32,329 nucleotides of DNA, taken from assembly GCF_009996845.1 (NCBI RefSeq), contig NZ_JAACYS010000029.1, positions 1-32,329 of the forward strand. The letters run 5' to 3'. Below are positions 16,718-24,995 of this stretch, piece after piece. A model generated the notes under the pieces. It searched no databases. It was given only the letters and a program-made list of their open reading frames with translations, and was not told where the DNA came from. This DNA is from Pallidibacillus pasinlerensis (GTDB lineage Bacteria > Bacillota > Bacilli > Bacillales > Caldibacillaceae). Position 1 is the stretch's first letter. Every line of letters begins with the position of its first letter. The position numbers and the translations under genes are program-made.

Positions 16718-16944
16718 TTTTTAAGGCAAAAATCTTGGATATATATGTGCATATCCTTGCTATATTACTTAGTATGCGAAGGTAGCCCTTTTCGCATGGG
16801 CATTTGTTGGGGTTCACAAATTAAATCATTCAACGCTCATACGAAACGACCATAGCTAAATTGAAAACAATGTAAAAATCCAATTCAAATGTGTCATTAA
16901 ACCTTGATAATCATTCCCTAAATCTTCTGGGAATTTAACAGTAA
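16718..16944. other. Intergenic region without a recognised gene
   Basis: No open frame with a ribosome site was found. The only structure noted is a 7-bp inverted repeat, ATGCGAA (16774-16780) and TTCGCAT (16791-16797). The promoter of the small Gly/Pro/Tyr-rich gene must lie here, but no convincing match was found. Confidence 0.4.
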
Positions 16945-17467
16945 TGTCTGAAAAAGTGTTTATATGAGAGCTATGTAAACAGATCTTGCGCTGGTTTGTC
17001 TGAAGATGCGGTTATATGAGCCAGCTATAAACAGATCTTGCGCTGGTTTGTACGAAGTAGTGGTTATATGAGCCGGATGTAAACAGATCTTTCGTAGTTT
17101 CTTGTGAAGAAGTGTTTATATGAGGGGGCTATAAACAGTTCTTTCGGTGTTTTGCGTAAAGAAGTGGTTATATAAGAGCTCTGTAAACAGTTCCTTCGTT
17201 GTTTTGTCTGAAGATGTGGTTATATGAGAGCTCTGTAAACAGTTCCTTCGTTGTTTTGTCTGAAGATGTGGTTATATGAGAGCTCTGTAAACAGTTCCTT
17301 CGCTGTTTTGTCTGAAGATGTGGTTATATAAGAGCTCTGTAAACAAATCCTTCGCTGTTTTGTCTGAAGATGTGGTTATATAAGAGCTCTGTAAACAGAT
17401 CCTTCGCTGTTTTGTCTGAAGATGTGGTTATATGAAGGTTCTGTAAACAGATCTTTCGTAGTTAACT
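16945..17467. repeat. Array 2: about 10 tandem copies of a second 52-bp hairpin repeat
   Basis: The marker TTATAT recurs at 16960, 17012, 17064, 17116, 17168, 17220, 17272, 17324, 17376 and 17428, exactly every 52 bp. The clearest unit pairs TGTTTATA (17113-17120) with TATAAACA (17130-17137), a 25-nt hairpin. Later units carry the palindrome AGAGCTCT in the loop region. The 3' arm is followed by CAGTTCTTTC, CAGTTCCTTC or CAGATCTTTC and a linker of about 27 nt with TGTTTTGTCTGAAGATG. The stem differs from array 1, but the period, hairpin size and post-hairpin motif agree. Confidence 0.95.
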
Positions 17468-17505
17468 CTAGTTGTTCAGTTTTACCACTCTAAATCTCTA
17501 CCATT

Positions 17506-17648
17506 TCATTTCTCGAACTCACTTATTTTCCCCTTAAATATTGTTTCTCCTGTTGAATCCGTAATGGTTAAATCTAAAGCTTCATACAATTTATCCGATC
17601 CAGCTTTTTTATATGTTCTATTAGCTCTCTATAAAGAACGGCACCCAT
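17506..17648 (-). pseudogene. Decayed coding remnant, possibly TasA/CalY (camelysin) family C-terminus
   Basis: On the minus strand a frame ending at 17506 reads AGSDKLYEALDLTITDST, then GETIFKGKISEFEK and a stop. Upstream, in another frame, an ATG at 17648 opens MGAVLYRELIEHIKK. A one-base change in the A run near 17605-17610 would join them into about 47 residues. The wording 'DKLYEAL-L-I-DS-G--IF-GKISEF' resembles the C-terminal part of secreted TasA/camelysin-type proteins. The similarity is judged from memory, so the family is tentative. The rest of the gene is absent: the mrp terminator lies directly upstream. Confidence 0.4.
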
Positions 17649-17656
17649 CCTTCCAA

Positions 17657-17700
17657 TAAAAAAGACATAAAGATAAGATTTTTCTCCTTACCCTTATGTC
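17657..17700 (-). terminator. Terminator of the mrp operon
   Basis: On the minus strand GACATAA-GGGTAAG pairs with CTTATC-TTTATGTC and is followed by TTTTTT, 9 nt after the mrpG stop. Confidence 0.88.
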
Positions 17701-17708
17701 CTCAATTA

Positions 17709-18113
17709 TTAATCTTCTACCTGTACCGTAGTTTCTTCCACCACGACACTTTTCTTCTTATAATCTGGATGTAGTTCGTAATATTCTTTTAACTCATCTT
17801 CTACCATCGTATCTGCCACAGGTGCGTTATTTCGGTAAGCAGCTCGGCAAATAACATGGGCTGCAACGGGTGCTGTTAAAAAGACGAAGAAGATTCCAAG
17901 TATTAAACGTATACTAAAATAACCATCAGACATTAAAAAGAACAATAAAGTCCCGGTTAAAACACATAAAACACCTAAAGTTGAACTTTTTGACGCAGCG
18001 TGGGATCTCGTATAAACATCCGGTAACCTTACGAGACCAACAGCTGCTAATAAACTAATGACCGAACCAATTAAAATAAAGATTGCTGTAATTATTTCAG
18101 TTATCCCGTTCAA
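17709..18113 (-). CDS. mrpG: Mrp Na+/H+ antiporter subunit G
   Basis: A 134-aa membrane subunit of the Mrp monovalent cation/proton antiporter complex, with three helices (about residues 5-26, 40-60, 66-92). The segment VGLVRLPDVYTRSHAASKSSTLG is highly characteristic of MrpG/MnhG/PhaG. The start is a TTG, preceded by AAAGGAGTG, and it overlaps mrpF by 17 nt. The acidic tail is slightly longer than in B. subtilis MrpG. It is the last gene of the operon and is followed by a strong terminator. Confidence 0.95.
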   Translation of the reverse strand: MNGITEIITAIFILIGSVISLLAAVGLVRLPDVYTRSHAASKSSTLGVLCVLTGTLLFFLMSDGYFSIRLILGIFFVFLTAPVAAHVICRAAYRNNAPVADTMVEDELKEYYELHPDYKKKSVVVEETTVQVED

Positions 18114-18375
18114 TTACAACACTCCTTTCAATAAACCGAGCAAAGGCAATTGTGCCAATAAATGAAAGGATACCAATTAATAACATCAAATCAAAAAATG
18201 CTCGTGTATGAAATAAAACAGAAAAAATACCGATACTTGCAATTAAATTAATCCCAACTGAATCCAAAGCTTGAATCCGGTCCGCACTAGTAGGGCCTTT
18301 TACAACCCGATATAAATTTAATAAAATCGTCAACGCTAAAAGGCAAAGTGATATAAATAAAACTGTTTTAAACAT
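18097..18375 (-). CDS. mrpF: Mrp Na+/H+ antiporter subunit F
   Basis: A 92-aa subunit with three helices and the conserved MrpF segment RVVKGPTSADRIQALDSVGINLIA. In characterised systems MrpF is needed for complex function and is also linked to cholate efflux. It starts at the TAATG junction with mrpE (1-nt overlap) and overlaps mrpG by 17 nt, so the three are translationally coupled. Confidence 0.95.
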   Translation of the reverse strand: MFKTVLFISLCLLALTILLNLYRVVKGPTSADRIQALDSVGINLIASIGIFSVLFHTRAFFDLMLLIGILSFIGTIAFARFIERSVVIERDN

Positions 18376-18854
18376 TATCTTCTCGTCACATCCTTAATGG
18401 CCTTTTCAAATAAAGCCTTAGATTTCATGACTGATTCTTTAGACTCCGGCATATGGAGGGCATGAACATATAAATTTTTATGGTCTGGAGTGACATCCAT
18501 AACGACAGAGCCTGGTGTTAAACAAATTAATAACGATATCAATGTAATTTCTAAATCACTTCGAAGATCCGTTTCAACTTTGAAAATAGCTGGTCTTACA
18601 TGTACTTTTGGACGAATTACATGTTTTAAAACAAAAATGGCCGACGTGATTAATTCCCATATAAAGATTAAAAATAACTTAACAATCGCGATAAATGTAA
18701 ATATATAAAATGACTGTTTAAAAAATCTACGCATACAAAATAAAATAAACAATCCGACAAAGTACCCACTCAAGAAGTTTAAAAAGTTCATTTCATCTTG
18801 AAGGAACATCCATAAATAAGCGATAAATATATTTACTAAAACTTGATAAGCCAC
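18375..18854 (-). CDS. mrpE: Mrp Na+/H+ antiporter subunit E
   Basis: A 159-aa subunit with N-terminal membrane helices (about residues 5-20, 24-42, 50-75) and a C-terminal domain containing RPAIFKVETDLRSDLEITLI and SLLICLTPGSVVMDV, hallmarks of MrpE/MnhE. The start is GTG, preceded by GGGGGTGA. An 11-nt gap separates it from mrpD, and it shares one base with the mrpF start. Length is as in B. subtilis (158 aa). Confidence 0.95.
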   Translation of the reverse strand: MAYQVLVNIFIAYLWMFLQDEMNFLNFLSGYFVGLFILFCMRRFFKQSFYIFTFIAIVKLFLIFIWELITSAIFVLKHVIRPKVHVRPAIFKVETDLRSDLEITLISLLICLTPGSVVMDVTPDHKNLYVHALHMPESKESVMKSKALFEKAIKDVTRR

Positions 18855-18865
18855 TCTGTCACCCC

Positions 18866-20341
18866 CTACTTCAATACCGCATCTATATAAAGACTTGGAT
18901 TTAACAACTGTTCTGCTGCTTCAGCAACATAAACTTGAATACCTTCCGCACCTAAACCCAATGCCAAACTGAAGATTAATAGTAATGCTATCGGAAAAAT
19001 AAGACCCTTCGTCGAACCTTTTTCCTCTTCTTCTGTTAAAATTGTTTCACCCCAGAACGCATTCATGAACAATTTGATCATCGAAAATAGAATGAATAAA
19101 CTTGCCAGTAATCCAATCCCACCAAGCCAGAAATATCCAATTTCAAATGTGCCTTGGGTGATGAAAACTTTACCGAGAAATCCGCTCAATGGAGGAATCC
19201 CCACCATCGATAATGCTCCAATAAAAAACATCCAGCCAAGGGCAGGGTGACGACGAATTAAACCACTTATCTCTCTTAAATTACTCGTTCCTGTAAGTAA
19301 AATAATCGTTCCTCCGATTAAAAAGACGAGTGCCTTAATAATCATGTCATGAATTAAATAATAGATAGAACCCATTAAACCAGCTTCCGTCATCGAAACT
19401 AGTCCGGCAACAATAAAACCAACACTAATAATGACATTATAGGTCAATATTTTACGAACATCCATAAACCCTGCTGCACCTAAGGCACCGAGGATCATCG
19501 TAACCGCTGCGAGAATCCCAATAATTAAATGAGTTACTTGTGGTTCATGATAAAAGATAAGTGTAAACATGCGGAAAATCGCATAAATCCCAACTTTAGT
19601 TAATAGAGCTGCAAAAATTGCCGCAATGGCTGTCGGTGGTACACTATAAGACCCTGGAAGCCAAAAGAACAGTAATAATCCTGCCTTTAGACTAAATACA
19701 ATTAAAAATAGTAGTGCAACGGTCGTAATGAGGCCGTCTTGACCCGCTTCGGCAATTCTGCTTGATAAATGGGCTAAGTTCAGTGTGCCTGTTATGGAAT
19801 AAAGGTACGCAACACCAAACAAGAAAAATGCCGATGACACGATATTAGTAAACACATATTTTAATGATTCCCGGAGTTGCTTTTTCCCTCCGCCTAAAGA
19901 AATCAATACATAAGAAGCAAGTAAAAACACTTCAAAGAAGACGTATAAGTTAAATAAGTCCCCAGTTAAAAAGGATCCATTTACCCCAACAATTAAAAAT
20001 AAAAATAACGGATAAAAATACAATTTTTCGTTTTTCTCACCAATGGAACGAAACGCATAAATTAAACAACAAAACGCTACGATACAAGTGGTAAGAACGA
20101 GTAAAACACTAAACATATCCCCAACAAAACTAATCCCAAACGGAGCTTCCCAACCACCGAGTTGCAACGTTTGAATTCCGTCATCAAGAATTTGATTCAT
20201 AATGTTGAGCGTTATTAGTCCACTTGCTGCAATTGCAAATAAACTAAGCGCTCTTTGTAAAATAATATTTTTTGGAAAGATAATCAGTACCATTCCAACA
20301 ATAAGTGGAATGATGACTGGCATTATTAATAAATTATTCAT
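18866..20341 (-). CDS. mrpD: Mrp Na+/H+ antiporter subunit D
   Basis: A 491-aa polytopic subunit homologous to the proton-pumping NuoL/M/N subunits of complex I. With this start, the conserved helix-5 glutamate (NLYVFFEVFLLASY) is E137 and the helix-7 lysine (FSLKAGLLLFFWLPGSYSVPPT) is K219. These are the positions known as functional in Bacillus MrpD. I chose the second ATG (20341) because AAGGGGA lies too close to the first ATG (20347). It overlaps mrpC by 8 nt. The gene is intact and typical in length. Confidence 0.95.
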   Translation of the reverse strand: MNNLLIMPVIIPLIVGMVLIIFPKNIILQRALSLFAIAASGLITLNIMNQILDDGIQTLQLGGWEAPFGISFVGDMFSVLLVLTTCIVAFCCLIYAFRSIGEKNEKLYFYPLFLFLIVGVNGSFLTGDLFNLYVFFEVFLLASYVLISLGGGKKQLRESLKYVFTNIVSSAFFLFGVAYLYSITGTLNLAHLSSRIAEAGQDGLITTVALLFLIVFSLKAGLLLFFWLPGSYSVPPTAIAAIFAALLTKVGIYAIFRMFTLIFYHEPQVTHLIIGILAAVTMILGALGAAGFMDVRKILTYNVIISVGFIVAGLVSMTEAGLMGSIYYLIHDMIIKALVFLIGGTIILLTGTSNLREISGLIRRHPALGWMFFIGALSMVGIPPLSGFLGKVFITQGTFEIGYFWLGGIGLLASLFILFSMIKLFMNAFWGETILTEEEEKGSTKGLIFPIALLLIFSLALGLGAEGIQVYVAEAAEQLLNPSLYIDAVLK

Positions 20342-20672
20342 ATTCATTTCCCCTTAACTTTTCCATATCATCAGTTCCATTAACTTTGAAGGAACGGTAA
20401 CTTAACACTAATACAAAGGCTGTAACAGCAAAGTTGATTACTATCGCTGTTAAAATTAAGGCTTGTGGTAAAGCATCTGTAAAACCGACTTTACCTTCAC
20501 CTAATAATGGTGCATTTCCAGTTTTTAAACCACCAGAAGTAATAATTAATAAGTTGACAGAGTGGCTAATGAGTGAAGATCCAAGAACAATACGCAGTAA
20601 CTGTCTTGATAAAAGTAAATACGTTCCAATAGTCACTAAAATCCCGATGACAATTGCTATTACAAATTCCAT
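20334..20672 (-). CDS. mrpC: Mrp Na+/H+ antiporter subunit C
   Basis: A 112-aa NuoK-like subunit with three helices. It contains IGTYLLLSRQLLRIVLGSS and SHSVNLLIITSGG, then the loop KVGFTDALPQALILTAIVI, all typical of MrpC/MnhC. The start is the ATG at 20672 (MEFVIAIV), one base after the mrpB stop. An in-frame GTG 15 nt upstream is possible but would overlap the ribosome site. Length agrees with B. subtilis MrpC (113 aa). Confidence 0.95.
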   Translation of the reverse strand: MEFVIAIVIGILVTIGTYLLLSRQLLRIVLGSSLISHSVNLLIITSGGLKTGNAPLLGEGKVGFTDALPQALILTAIVINFAVTAFVLVLSYRSFKVNGTDDMEKLRGNEYE

Positions 20673-20673
20673 A

Positions 20674-21096
20674 TTACCGATCCTCACTTATACTTAAGAT
20701 GATATTCACCGCTGTACCAATAACAGCTAAGGCAACTCCTGTATCAAAAATTAATGCAGAAGTTAGTTCAGTTTCACCGAAAACAGGTAATTCGAAATAC
20801 CCGAAGGCTTGTGTTAAAAATTCCTTACCAAACACAACCCCTCCGAGCCCTGTACATACGGCAAGTAAAACTCCGATTGCTGTTAATTTTTTAAAATCGA
20901 TTCGAATATTTTCCCGAACCTTTTCAATATCAAAAGCAAGGTAAAGGAGGACGATGGCCGCTGCGGTGCTCAACCCTCCAATAAAACCACCACCAGGATT
21001 ATGGTGTCCGTTCATAAATAAATAAACCGAAAAAGTAAAAATAATCACAACCGCTACTTTCGTAACACTTTGTAATATAACATCATTTGGTTTCAT
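20674..21096 (-). CDS. mrpB: Mrp Na+/H+ antiporter subunit B
   Basis: A 140-aa subunit with four hydrophobic segments and the diagnostic MNGHHNPGGGFIGGL motif (about residues 27-41) of MrpB/MnhB (DUF4040-adjacent family). It overlaps mrpA by 14 nt, with AGGAGGGAAC as ribosome site inside the mrpA end. It sits second in the operon, as in other group-1 (seven-gene) mrp loci where MrpA and MrpB are separate. Confidence 0.95.
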   Translation of the reverse strand: MKPNDVILQSVTKVAVVIIFTFSVYLFMNGHHNPGGGFIGGLSTAAAIVLLYLAFDIEKVRENIRIDFKKLTAIGVLLAVCTGLGGVVFGKEFLTQAFGYFELPVFGETELTSALIFDTGVALAVIGTAVNIILSISEDR

Positions 21097-23497
21097 TAGA
21101 TTGTTCCCTCCTTCTTGAACCTTGACGAATTAATACATAAACACCTAATCCGGCAATTGCTAATACGGATATTTCTAACATCGTATCAAAACCACGGAAA
21201 TCAACTAAAATGGCATTTACGATATTTTTGGCTCCCGCAAGTTCATAAGATTTCTCAAAGAAATAAGATATGGGCTCGAACACTTTATGACCAAAGGCAG
21301 CCAATGCGAGAATTGTCACCGTTGCTCCCATAGCTAATGAAATAATTAGATTTGTTAATTTGAATGAGATTTTCCCAATATTTTTCTTTAACTTTGGCAA
21401 GTGATAGAAACATAATAGGAATAAAACGGTTGTAACTGTTTCTACGACAAATTGCGTTAACCCTAAATCTGGTGCTTGGAATAAAACGAAGAACATTGAA
21501 ACGAAATAACCAATCGCACCAAGAGTTACAATTGCTGTAATGCGATGACTTGTAAACAACACAACGAACGCTGCTAAAACAATACCAATAACAATGGCTA
21601 TATCAAACAATTCGATTGGTGCAAATTTGGAAAAGTCAAATTGGAATCCGTATAAAGTTATAAAAGAACCCATTAGTAAAAGTACAAAAAACGCAAAAAT
21701 ATAAACTAAATATTGACGAAGTGAACCCGTCATATAACGATTTGTAACATTTTGCGAAAACTGCTCCGTTCCTGCTAGGCTTTGATCATAAAAATGATTC
21801 AATGTTAGCCTGTATGGATAGTTGTTAAATAGTTTAACCCAACCTTTTAATGTCTTATAAAGTAAAATTCCTACAACAACAACGCCAATTGTCATCCATA
21901 ATTCAAGATTAACTCCATGCCAAGCGGAAATATGAAAATCACTAGCGTTAATTTGCATCATCGGTAATACAGCAGCTAATGCAGGAATTAATATATACTC
22001 ACCTAAAACATTCGGGAAGAAGAACACTAGTACAACAATTAACCCTAAAATAATAGGTGATACTAGCATCCCAAACGGTGCTTCATGAACTTTCCTCGTT
22101 AACTTCTCTGGACGAAACTTTCCTGTAAATGTTTTAAAAACTAAAATCATACAATAAACGAATGTAAATACACTAGCGACCCATGCGATGATTGGGAATA
22201 ATAAGCCGAATTGTTCAAGTCCAAAAACGCCTGCATTTGCCACATCATTTACACCCGCAAAAAACATTTCTTTACTTAAAAAACCGTTGAATGGTGGTAA
22301 TCCAGCCATAGAAAAGGCGCCAATAACAGCGATTGTGAATGTAATTGGCATCACATGCATTAACCCGCCTAGACGTCTAATGTCACGGGTACCTGTTTCA
22401 TGGTCAACGATACCGACAACCATAAATAAACTTCCTTTAAACGTTGAGTGGTTAAATAAATGGAATATGGCAGCAAATGTTGCCGCTGAAAAAAGGATGC
22501 CATTTTCACTTTGCCCAAAGTAAACCGCTAAAGATCCAATCCCTAATAAGCTCATAACTAAACCTAATTGGCTAATTGTAGAAAAGGCAAGTAGAGCCTT
22601 TAAATCCGTTTGTCTAATTGCATTAAACGAACCATAGAATAAAGTAACGATTCCCACACCAGCTACAAGCCAGAACCAAGATGCACTGCCAGCAAATATC
22701 GGTGTTAATCTTGCAACAAGATAAATCCCTGCTTTAACCATTGTTGCAGAATGCAAATAGGCACTGACAGGTGTTGGTGCTTCCATCGCATCTGGTAACC
22801 AAATGCTAAATGGAAATTGTGCAGATTTCGTAAAAGCACCGAGTAATACAAGAACGAGCGCTGTTATAAATAAACTATGGTTAGTAATTTCGCCAACATT
22901 CGCAATCATTTCCCTGATACTGTACGTTTCAGCCATTAAAATAAGCATAATAAAACCAGCTAGCATTGCTAGTCCACCAAATACTGTTATAAGTAATGAC
23001 TTTAAGGCTCCGTAACGGGAGTTTTTCCGTTCAAACCAATAACCAATTAGTAAGAAGGATGATATACTTGTTAATTCCCAGAATCCATAAAGTATTAAAA
23101 TATGATCTGAGAAGACAAGCCCTAACATTGCCCCCATAAACATTAATAAATAAATATAAAAATTATGTAACTCTTCCCGTTCCTTTGATAAATAATAAAT
23201 GGAATAAAGAATTACAAGGGTTCCAACGCCGGAAATGAGTAATCCAAATAGGAGACCAAGGCCGTCAATATAAGTGGTGATATTAATATTTAATGACGGA
23301 ATCCAAGGGAGTATGTATTCTCGTGTGTCACCTTTTGCAACAATTGGTATATATTGGAGCAAATAGAGAAAGATGGTTAACGGAACAAATAAAACGAACC
23401 ACCCTGTATGAATGCGCTTATTTATGTATTTAAATAAAAACGGAACTATAATTGCAAATAGAAATGGTAAAAATAGTATTATGTAGAACGAATTCAA
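21083..23497 (-). CDS. mrpA: Mrp Na+/H+ antiporter subunit A
   Basis: An 804-aa polytopic protein and the largest subunit. The NuoL-like N-terminal part (to about residue 500) carries the conserved glutamate in ILYGFWELTSISSFLLIGYW (about E141) and the channel motif QFPFSIWLPDAMEAPTPVSAYLHSATMVKAG. The C-terminal part (about 620-790) has the MbhD/E-like segment FQAPDLGLTQFVVETVTTVLFLL. I start at the TTG at 23497, which follows TTAGGAGGG by 6 nt. Starting further upstream would put that site inside the coding region and add residues unlike MrpA. With this start the length matches B. subtilis MrpA (about 801 aa). The complex exports Na+ in exchange for H+ and supports alkaline pH tolerance. 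Confidence 0.96.
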   Translation of the reverse strand: MNSFYIILFLPFLFAIIVPFLFKYINKRIHTGWFVLFVPLTIFLYLLQYIPIVAKGDTREYILPWIPSLNINITTYIDGLGLLFGLLISGVGTLVILYSIYYLSKEREELHNFYIYLLMFMGAMLGLVFSDHILILYGFWELTSISSFLLIGYWFERKNSRYGALKSLLITVFGGLAMLAGFIMLILMAETYSIREMIANVGEITNHSLFITALVLVLLGAFTKSAQFPFSIWLPDAMEAPTPVSAYLHSATMVKAGIYLVARLTPIFAGSASWFWLVAGVGIVTLFYGSFNAIRQTDLKALLAFSTISQLGLVMSLLGIGSLAVYFGQSENGILFSAATFAAIFHLFNHSTFKGSLFMVVGIVDHETGTRDIRRLGGLMHVMPITFTIAVIGAFSMAGLPPFNGFLSKEMFFAGVNDVANAGVFGLEQFGLLFPIIAWVASVFTFVYCMILVFKTFTGKFRPEKLTRKVHEAPFGMLVSPIILGLIVVLVFFFPNVLGEYILIPALAAVLPMMQINASDFHISAWHGVNLELWMTIGVVVVGILLYKTLKGWVKLFNNYPYRLTLNHFYDQSLAGTEQFSQNVTNRYMTGSLRQYLVYIFAFFVLLLMGSFITLYGFQFDFSKFAPIELFDIAIVIGIVLAAFVVLFTSHRITAIVTLGAIGYFVSMFFVLFQAPDLGLTQFVVETVTTVLFLLCFYHLPKLKKNIGKISFKLTNLIISLAMGATVTILALAAFGHKVFEPISYFFEKSYELAGAKNIVNAILVDFRGFDTMLEISVLAIAGLGVYVLIRQGSRRREQSNETK

Positions 23498-23577
23498 AAT
23501 CAGCCCTCCTAAGTAACTGGATTTTCTCAAAAATTTTTCTGTAACCGCATAAATCAAACGTATATTTTAGAATTGAA

Positions 23578-23606
23578 TTGACTCTTTGTGTGACATACGA
23601 TATAGT
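23578..23606 (+). promoter_or_regulatory. SigA promoter of the universal-stress-type gene
   Basis: TTGACT (23578-23583), a 17-bp spacer and TATAGT (23601-23606) form a near-consensus vegetative promoter 53 nt before the start codon. It lies in the 162-bp space shared with the divergent mrp operon. Confidence 0.75.
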
Positions 23607-23659
23607 CTTACATAGTTTAATAGAGACTCTTACTATTATGCCTGAGGTGAATTGTTTTT

Positions 23660-24340
23660 ATGACAAGCATGTATAATGAAAGCATTCTCGTCTGTGTTTA
23701 TTATGGTCCAAATGGTGAAAGACTTATCAAGCGTGGTTGTAAGCTTGCCAAAATGATAAAGGCTCCTTTATATATTTTAACCATCGATCATAAACCATTC
23801 GATGAACTGGATGCCGAAAAAGTTTTTTATATTGAACAATGGAAAAAGCTCGCCGATGAACATAAAGATGCACACTTTATTATGAAAGACAACGAAAAAC
23901 GTCCCGTTTCTAAAGTGATTGCAGAAGTTGCACGCAAAAAAAATGTGACGCAAATTGTTCTCGGGCAAACTGCGCAAAGTCGCTGGCAACAAATTACAAA
24001 AGGTTCAATTATCAATGATTTATTACATGATATTCCTTTTGTTGATTTGCATATAATTTCCGTTGCTCGTTACATTCGCAATGATGAAGGTATATATGAA
24101 AAAGGTGTACGTGCTTACCTCATCAAAGACGGTAATCAATATAAATTGAGCTTTAATCATACGAAAGATTCCGAATACGAAGGTATCTTTTTTAAAGAAA
24201 TTGGAACGGATTTTGACAATGGGTTATTCCGCTTCATGAAAGGTACAGAAACCCTTCAAGTTCAAGTTAGTGATGGAATTGTCACTGATTTTACAAATGT
24301 TGATGTTAGTTCTGCGATGAGTTTAAATGAAGAAGATTAA
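23660..24340 (+). CDS. Universal stress protein family protein, KdpD-USP-like
   Basis: A 226-aa cytosolic protein. The N-terminal part (1 to about 135) is a UspA/Rossmann-like domain: ESILVCVYYGPNGERLIKRG, then ITQ/VTQIVLGQTAQSRWQQ and TKGSIINDLLHDIPFVDLHI. The last block closely resembles the USP domain of the KdpD potassium-sensor kinase, but no kinase or KdpD signature domain is present. The C-terminal part (about 140-226) is not recognised. A GAGGTGA site precedes the ATG. Being divergent from mrp with a shared control region, it may have a role in cation or osmotic homeostasis; that is inference from context only. Confidence 0.75.
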   Translation: MTSMYNESILVCVYYGPNGERLIKRGCKLAKMIKAPLYILTIDHKPFDELDAEKVFYIEQWKKLADEHKDAHFIMKDNEKRPVSKVIAEVARKKNVTQIVLGQTAQSRWQQITKGSIINDLLHDIPFVDLHIISVARYIRNDEGIYEKGVRAYLIKDGNQYKLSFNHTKDSEYEGIFFKEIGTDFDNGLFRFMKGTETLQVQVSDGIVTDFTNVDVSSAMSLNEED

Positions 24341-24364
24341 TATTCGTTAAAATAACCATGATAG

Positions 24365-24399
24365 CTGTCCAGCATAAATTATGCTGGATAGTTTTTTAT
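24365..24399 (+). terminator. Terminator of the universal-stress-type gene
   Basis: CTGTCCAGCATAA (24365-24377) pairs with TTATGCTGGATAG with one wobble, followed by TTTTTT. It also borders the convergent recombinase gene. Confidence 0.88.
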
Positions 24400-24962
24400 A
24401 GGTTTACATCTACTTTTATTGGTAATTTATCATTTTTCTCAATTCCAATGTACTTTAAAGTTTCTGCTGTTGAATTGTGATTAAATATTGATTTTATTAA
24501 AGAAATCGCCACGCCTTTATAGTATGCATGGTAACCGAATGTTTTTCTTAAAGTTGTTGTTCCTATTTTTTCAGAAATCCCGACCTCTTTAGCAGCATTA
24601 TTTATAATGCGATAGGCTTGTTGCCGTGTGATTGGTTGGTTATGATTTTTCTTCGATTTAAAAAGATAATCATCACTTTCACATTCATTTTTCGACAAGT
24701 ATTCTAATAATGCTTCTTCAACTTTACTATTCAAATAAAAAGTTTTTACTTCACCAGTTTTCTCGTCTATAATCTCTAGGAATTCACTCATCTTCGTTCC
24801 ATCCCAAATATCGGATACTTTTAAATTTAGTAGATCATTGAGTGAAATCCCTGTATTGATGCCGAGTACAAACAATAATAGGTCCCTTGTTGAATGACTT
24901 CCAATGACCCTTTTCATTTTTTGGATAGTTTCAATATCCCGTATTGGATTGACATATTCCAC
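24396..24962 (-). CDS. Short tyrosine-recombinase-family protein lacking catalytic Arg-I and His-II
   Basis: A 188-aa protein made only of the catalytic domain of phage-integrase-type tyrosine recombinases, with no N-terminal core-binding domain. The framework is clear: LLLFVLGINTG-x-LNDLLNLKVSDI, then TTTLRKTFGYHAYYKG and FNHNSTAETLKYIGI with R139, H162 and nucleophile Y171. Two active-site positions differ. The usual TGLRxSE is TGISLND, so the first Arg is S40, and HxLR is TTLR, so the His is T136. It starts with GTG after GGAGGGG and has its own SigA promoter. It probably no longer recombines DNA efficiently and may act as a DNA-binding or structural protein. No attachment sites were seen. 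Confidence 0.8.
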   Translation of the reverse strand: MEYVNPIRDIETIQKMKRVIGSHSTRDLLLFVLGINTGISLNDLLNLKVSDIWDGTKMSEFLEIIDEKTGEVKTFYLNSKVEEALLEYLSKNECESDDYLFKSKKNHNQPITRQQAYRIINNAAKEVGISEKIGTTTLRKTFGYHAYYKGVAISLIKSIFNHNSTAETLKYIGIEKNDKLPIKVDVNL

Positions 24963-24995
24963 GAAGAAACCCCTCCGTTAATGTTACTAAAATAA

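Noticed and set aside
24396-24962. Integrase of a prophage or genomic island
   Set aside because: No flanking attachment repeats, tRNA gene or phage genes were found, and the catalytic set is incomplete.
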